A stretch of DNA of 64,000 nt from Candidatus Krumholzibacteriota bacterium (lineage in GTDB: Bacteria; Krumholzibacteriota; Krumholzibacteriia; JAJRXK01). The stretch lies in the NCBI GenBank assembly GCA_029262065.1, contig JAJDAC010000036.1, forward strand, positions 33,563 through 97,562. Direction: 5' to 3'. The notes below the pieces were generated by a model. That model searched no databases. It was not told the DNA's origin and saw nothing but the letters and a program-made list of their open reading frames with translations. Both the position numbers and the translations under genes were made by a program. This document shows, in pieces, positions 62,157-64,000 of this stretch; position 1 is the stretch's first letter, and each line of letters begins with the position of its first letter.

Positions 62157-62423
62157 GGTGTTTCCTTCCTTTCGCCGCGGATCATCCGTGGCGTCATAGG
62201 GGTAGACGAGAATGGCGGCTGAATCCGGACATCCGGTTTTGGTCCGTCGGGCGCGGATAGCCCCAAGCCCGCTGGCCGGTTCCGGTACGCGTTTCCGTGG
62301 TTGGGGAAAGAACGGGTCTCGCTGCCCGGTATCTTGACCCGGGGTACCCTGTGATTACGTGTCTGGCCAGTTGTCGGGTACCATGATTGTTGAGTCAGCA
62401 CCCCAGCCGATACCCAGAGAACG

Positions 62424-64000
62424 ATGCTTTCACCCGAACGTTGGAAACAGGTCGAGTCGCTGTTCGACGAGCTGCTCGACCAACCGTCGGCGCAGCGGGA
62501 GCAGTGGCTGCAGGATCGATGCGGTGACGACCAGCAACTTCGTTCCGAGTTGCTGCAGCTTCTGCGAGCCAGCAACGACACCAGTGGATATCTGGAGCAA
62601 CCGGCTGCCGTCGAGGCGGCGGAGCTGGTGGCCGACAGCCTGTCCGATCCTTTGGTGGGCACGACGATTGGCGCCTATCGGTTGAAAAGCCAGATCGGGC
62701 GCGGTGGTATGGGTGTCGTGTACGACGCATCGCGCGAGGATGGTCAATACGAGCAGGACGTGGTCATCAAGCTGTTGCGGGTGGGTATCGACGATGAGGC
62801 CGGTCGCTCACGCTTTCGCCGGGAGCGTCAGATTCTCGCGCAACTGCAGCACGAAAACGTGGCTCGTCTGCTCGACGGTGGCGTGGCTCCCGATGGCAGA
62901 CCATACATCGTCATGGAATTGGTCGATGGCGAGCGAATCGACATCTGGTGTGACGAACGCAAGGCGACCGTCCGCGAGCGCGTTGAGCTCTTTCTTCAGG
63001 TAGTTGACGCCGTTCACTACGCTCAACGGAACCTGGTAGTTCATCGCGATCTGAAGCCGTCCAACGTGCTGGTTACCGGCGAAGGCCAGGTGAAGTTACT
63101 GGATTTCGGCATTGCCAAGATGTTGGACGAAGATGAGTCGGCGGCCACCCAGCACATTCTGATGACTCCTGAGTACGCGAGTCCCGAGCAGGTGCGGGGT
63201 GAGCCTATTACGGTCGCTTCCGACGTCTATCAGCTGGGAGTGCTTCTGTACGAGTTGCTCACCGGATTCCTCCCTTACGACTTGAAGTCTCGATCCGCAT
63301 TCGATGTAAGCCGGGCGGTGTGCGAAACCGACCCGGCTCATCCAAGTCGAGCCATCACCGGCCAGTCGGATCCGGATTCGGGCGTTGATGCCCAAGCGGT
63401 GCTGCTCTCCCGACGAACCAGCTCCGCCAGCCTGCGCAGGGCGCTGTCGGGCGACCTGGACCGCATCCTGTTGAAGGCACTGCAGAAAGACCCGGCTAGG
63501 CGTTACCTGTCGCCACGTGACTTCGGTGAAGATCTGCGTCGGCATCTGGACGGTCGACCGGTGGAAGCGCGCGCGGGTGACGCGGGGTATCGCACGCGCA
63601 GATTCTTGCGCCGAAACTGGATTCCCGTCTCCGCGGCTGGCACGAGCCTTATTCTGCTGCTCGGCTTTGGATTCTTCCATACGCAGAGGGTGGCGGCCGA
63701 GCGGGATCGCGCGCAAAGCGAGGCGCGCCAAAAGCAGGAGGTGGCCGATTTCCTCGTGGACTTGTTCAAGGCCTCCGACGGTACGCGCGTGGATGGCCAA
63801 ACGGTTACCGCGGCCGAGTTGTTGGATCGCGCTCTCGATCGGGTCGATAGCGATGGACGAACGCCCGAGGCCGAGGCCCGGATGTTGTTGGCCGTGGGGA
63901 AGGCCGGAATCAAGCTTGGGCTGTTCGAATCGACCCGGCCGGCCCTTCAGCGCTCGTACGAAATCAGCAAGGAAGTATACGGGGATCAGAGTCGTGATCT
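62424..64000 (+). CDS. Ser/Thr protein kinase, 3' end beyond the window
   Basis: The frame is open from ATG 62424 to the window edge, so about 525 residues are seen. A helical N-terminal region (about 1-75, PERWKQVESLFDELLDQ) precedes the kinase domain. The kinase (about 80-375) has the glycine loop GRGGMG, a Lys in VIKLL, catalytic HRDLKPSN and DFGIAKM, with SPEQVRGE. A transmembrane helix follows (about 395-415, WIPVSAAGTSLILLLGFGFF), then the start of a helical region (QKQEVADFLVDLFKASDG) that usually leads into TPRs. The N-terminal helical segment is the type found in kinases of Gemmatimonadota and Acidobacteria. The ribosome site is weak. Confidence 0.87.
   Translation, partial: MLSPERWKQVESLFDELLDQPSAQREQWLQDRCGDDQQLRSELLQLLRASNDTSGYLEQPAAVEAAELVADSLSDPLVGTTIGAYRLKSQIGRGGMGVVYDASREDGQYEQDVVIKLLRVGIDDEAGRSRFRRERQILAQLQHENVARLLDGGVAPDGRPYIVMELVDGERIDIWCDERKATVRERVELFLQVVDAVHYAQRNLVVHRDLKPSNVLVTGEGQVKLLDFGIAKMLDEDESAATQHILMTPEYASPEQVRGEPITVASDVYQLGVLLYELLTGFLPYDLKSRSAFDVSRAVCETDPAHPSRAITGQSDPDSGVDAQAVLLSRRTSSASLRRALSGDLDRILLKALQKDPARRYLSPRDFGEDLRRHLDGRPVEARAGDAGYRTRRFLRRNWIPVSAAGTSLILLLGFGFFHTQRVAAERDRAQSEARQKQEVADFLVDLFKASDGTRVDGQTVTAAELLDRALDRVDSDGRTPEAEARMLLAVGKAGIKLGLFESTRPALQRSYEISKEVYGDQSRD

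Noticed and set aside
1..64000. CRISPR arrays, insertion sequences and prophage
   Set aside because: No regularly spaced direct repeats, transposase motifs or phage structural genes were found. The tail-fibre-like protein at 59926 has a signal peptide and secretory neighbours, so it is not phage.

Overview
The window looks like chromosomal DNA from an uncultured, high-GC, Gram-negative bacterium of the FCB superphylum. A Krumholzibacteriota-, Eisenbacteria- or Latescibacterota-like lineage fits best. Four lines of evidence support this: several exported proteins carry FlgD/type-IX-like Ig domains with the NPFNP signature; there are many lipoproteins; there are four eukaryote-like Ser/Thr kinases, at least two of them followed by a TolB-like domain and TPRs; and multihaem c-type cytochromes are abundant. 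This placement is inferred from gene content only. No rRNA, tRNA, CRISPR array, prophage or insertion sequence was seen.

Layout. 0.1-6.3 kb: an NmrA-type reductase, a CHASE-domain Ser/Thr kinase, a secreted tetrahaem cytochrome with a C-terminal FlgD-like domain, an ABC-F ATPase and an esterase remnant. 6.3-13.2 kb (minus): a LytS/LytTR two-component pair followed by a full-length Lhr helicase. 13.4-21.4 kb: two serine hydrolases (S33-like and prolyl oligopeptidase), lipoproteins, a MarC-family membrane protein and a repeat-containing propeller-like lipoprotein. 21.4-27.5 kb (minus): a tightly coupled five-gene operon encoding a sensor kinase, an NtrC-type regulator, an 11-haem membrane cytochrome, a cytochrome b-type subunit and a 12-haem lipoprotein. 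This is the most striking unit in the window. 27.7-31.8 kb: a polytopic membrane protein, a divergent AraC-type regulator and a second S33 hydrolase. 31.9-37.9 kb: a kinase-TolB-TPR protein, a PcfJ-like protein, a thioredoxin-fold lipoprotein and a lipoprotein of unknown function. 38-44.1 kb: a 1589-residue secreted beta-helix protein and an FlgD-tailed secreted protein.

44.2-53.8 kb holds a CBS-domain protein, a TPR/esterase-like pseudoenzyme, an exported nickel superoxide dismutase, argG-argH with an apparently disrupted argH 3' end, a DUF1579-like protein, a sodium/solute symporter, an amidinotransferase/DDAH-like hydrolase and a fold-III PLP decarboxylase. The arginine-related genes cluster within 7 kb. 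53.9-58.6 kb holds another kinase-TolB-TPR protein and a coupled rhodanese-EamA-PhzF trio. 58.6-62.2 kb (minus) is a three-gene secretory operon: an FlgD-tailed protein, a tail-fibre-like protein and an astacin metalloprotease. The window ends inside a fourth Ser/Thr kinase.

Overall the region combines envelope electron transfer, secreted proteolysis and surface structures, arginine metabolism and heavy phospho-signalling. Many genes have clear Shine-Dalgarno sites, but a few appear leaderless behind a recurring TGCTAnnnT extended -10 motif.
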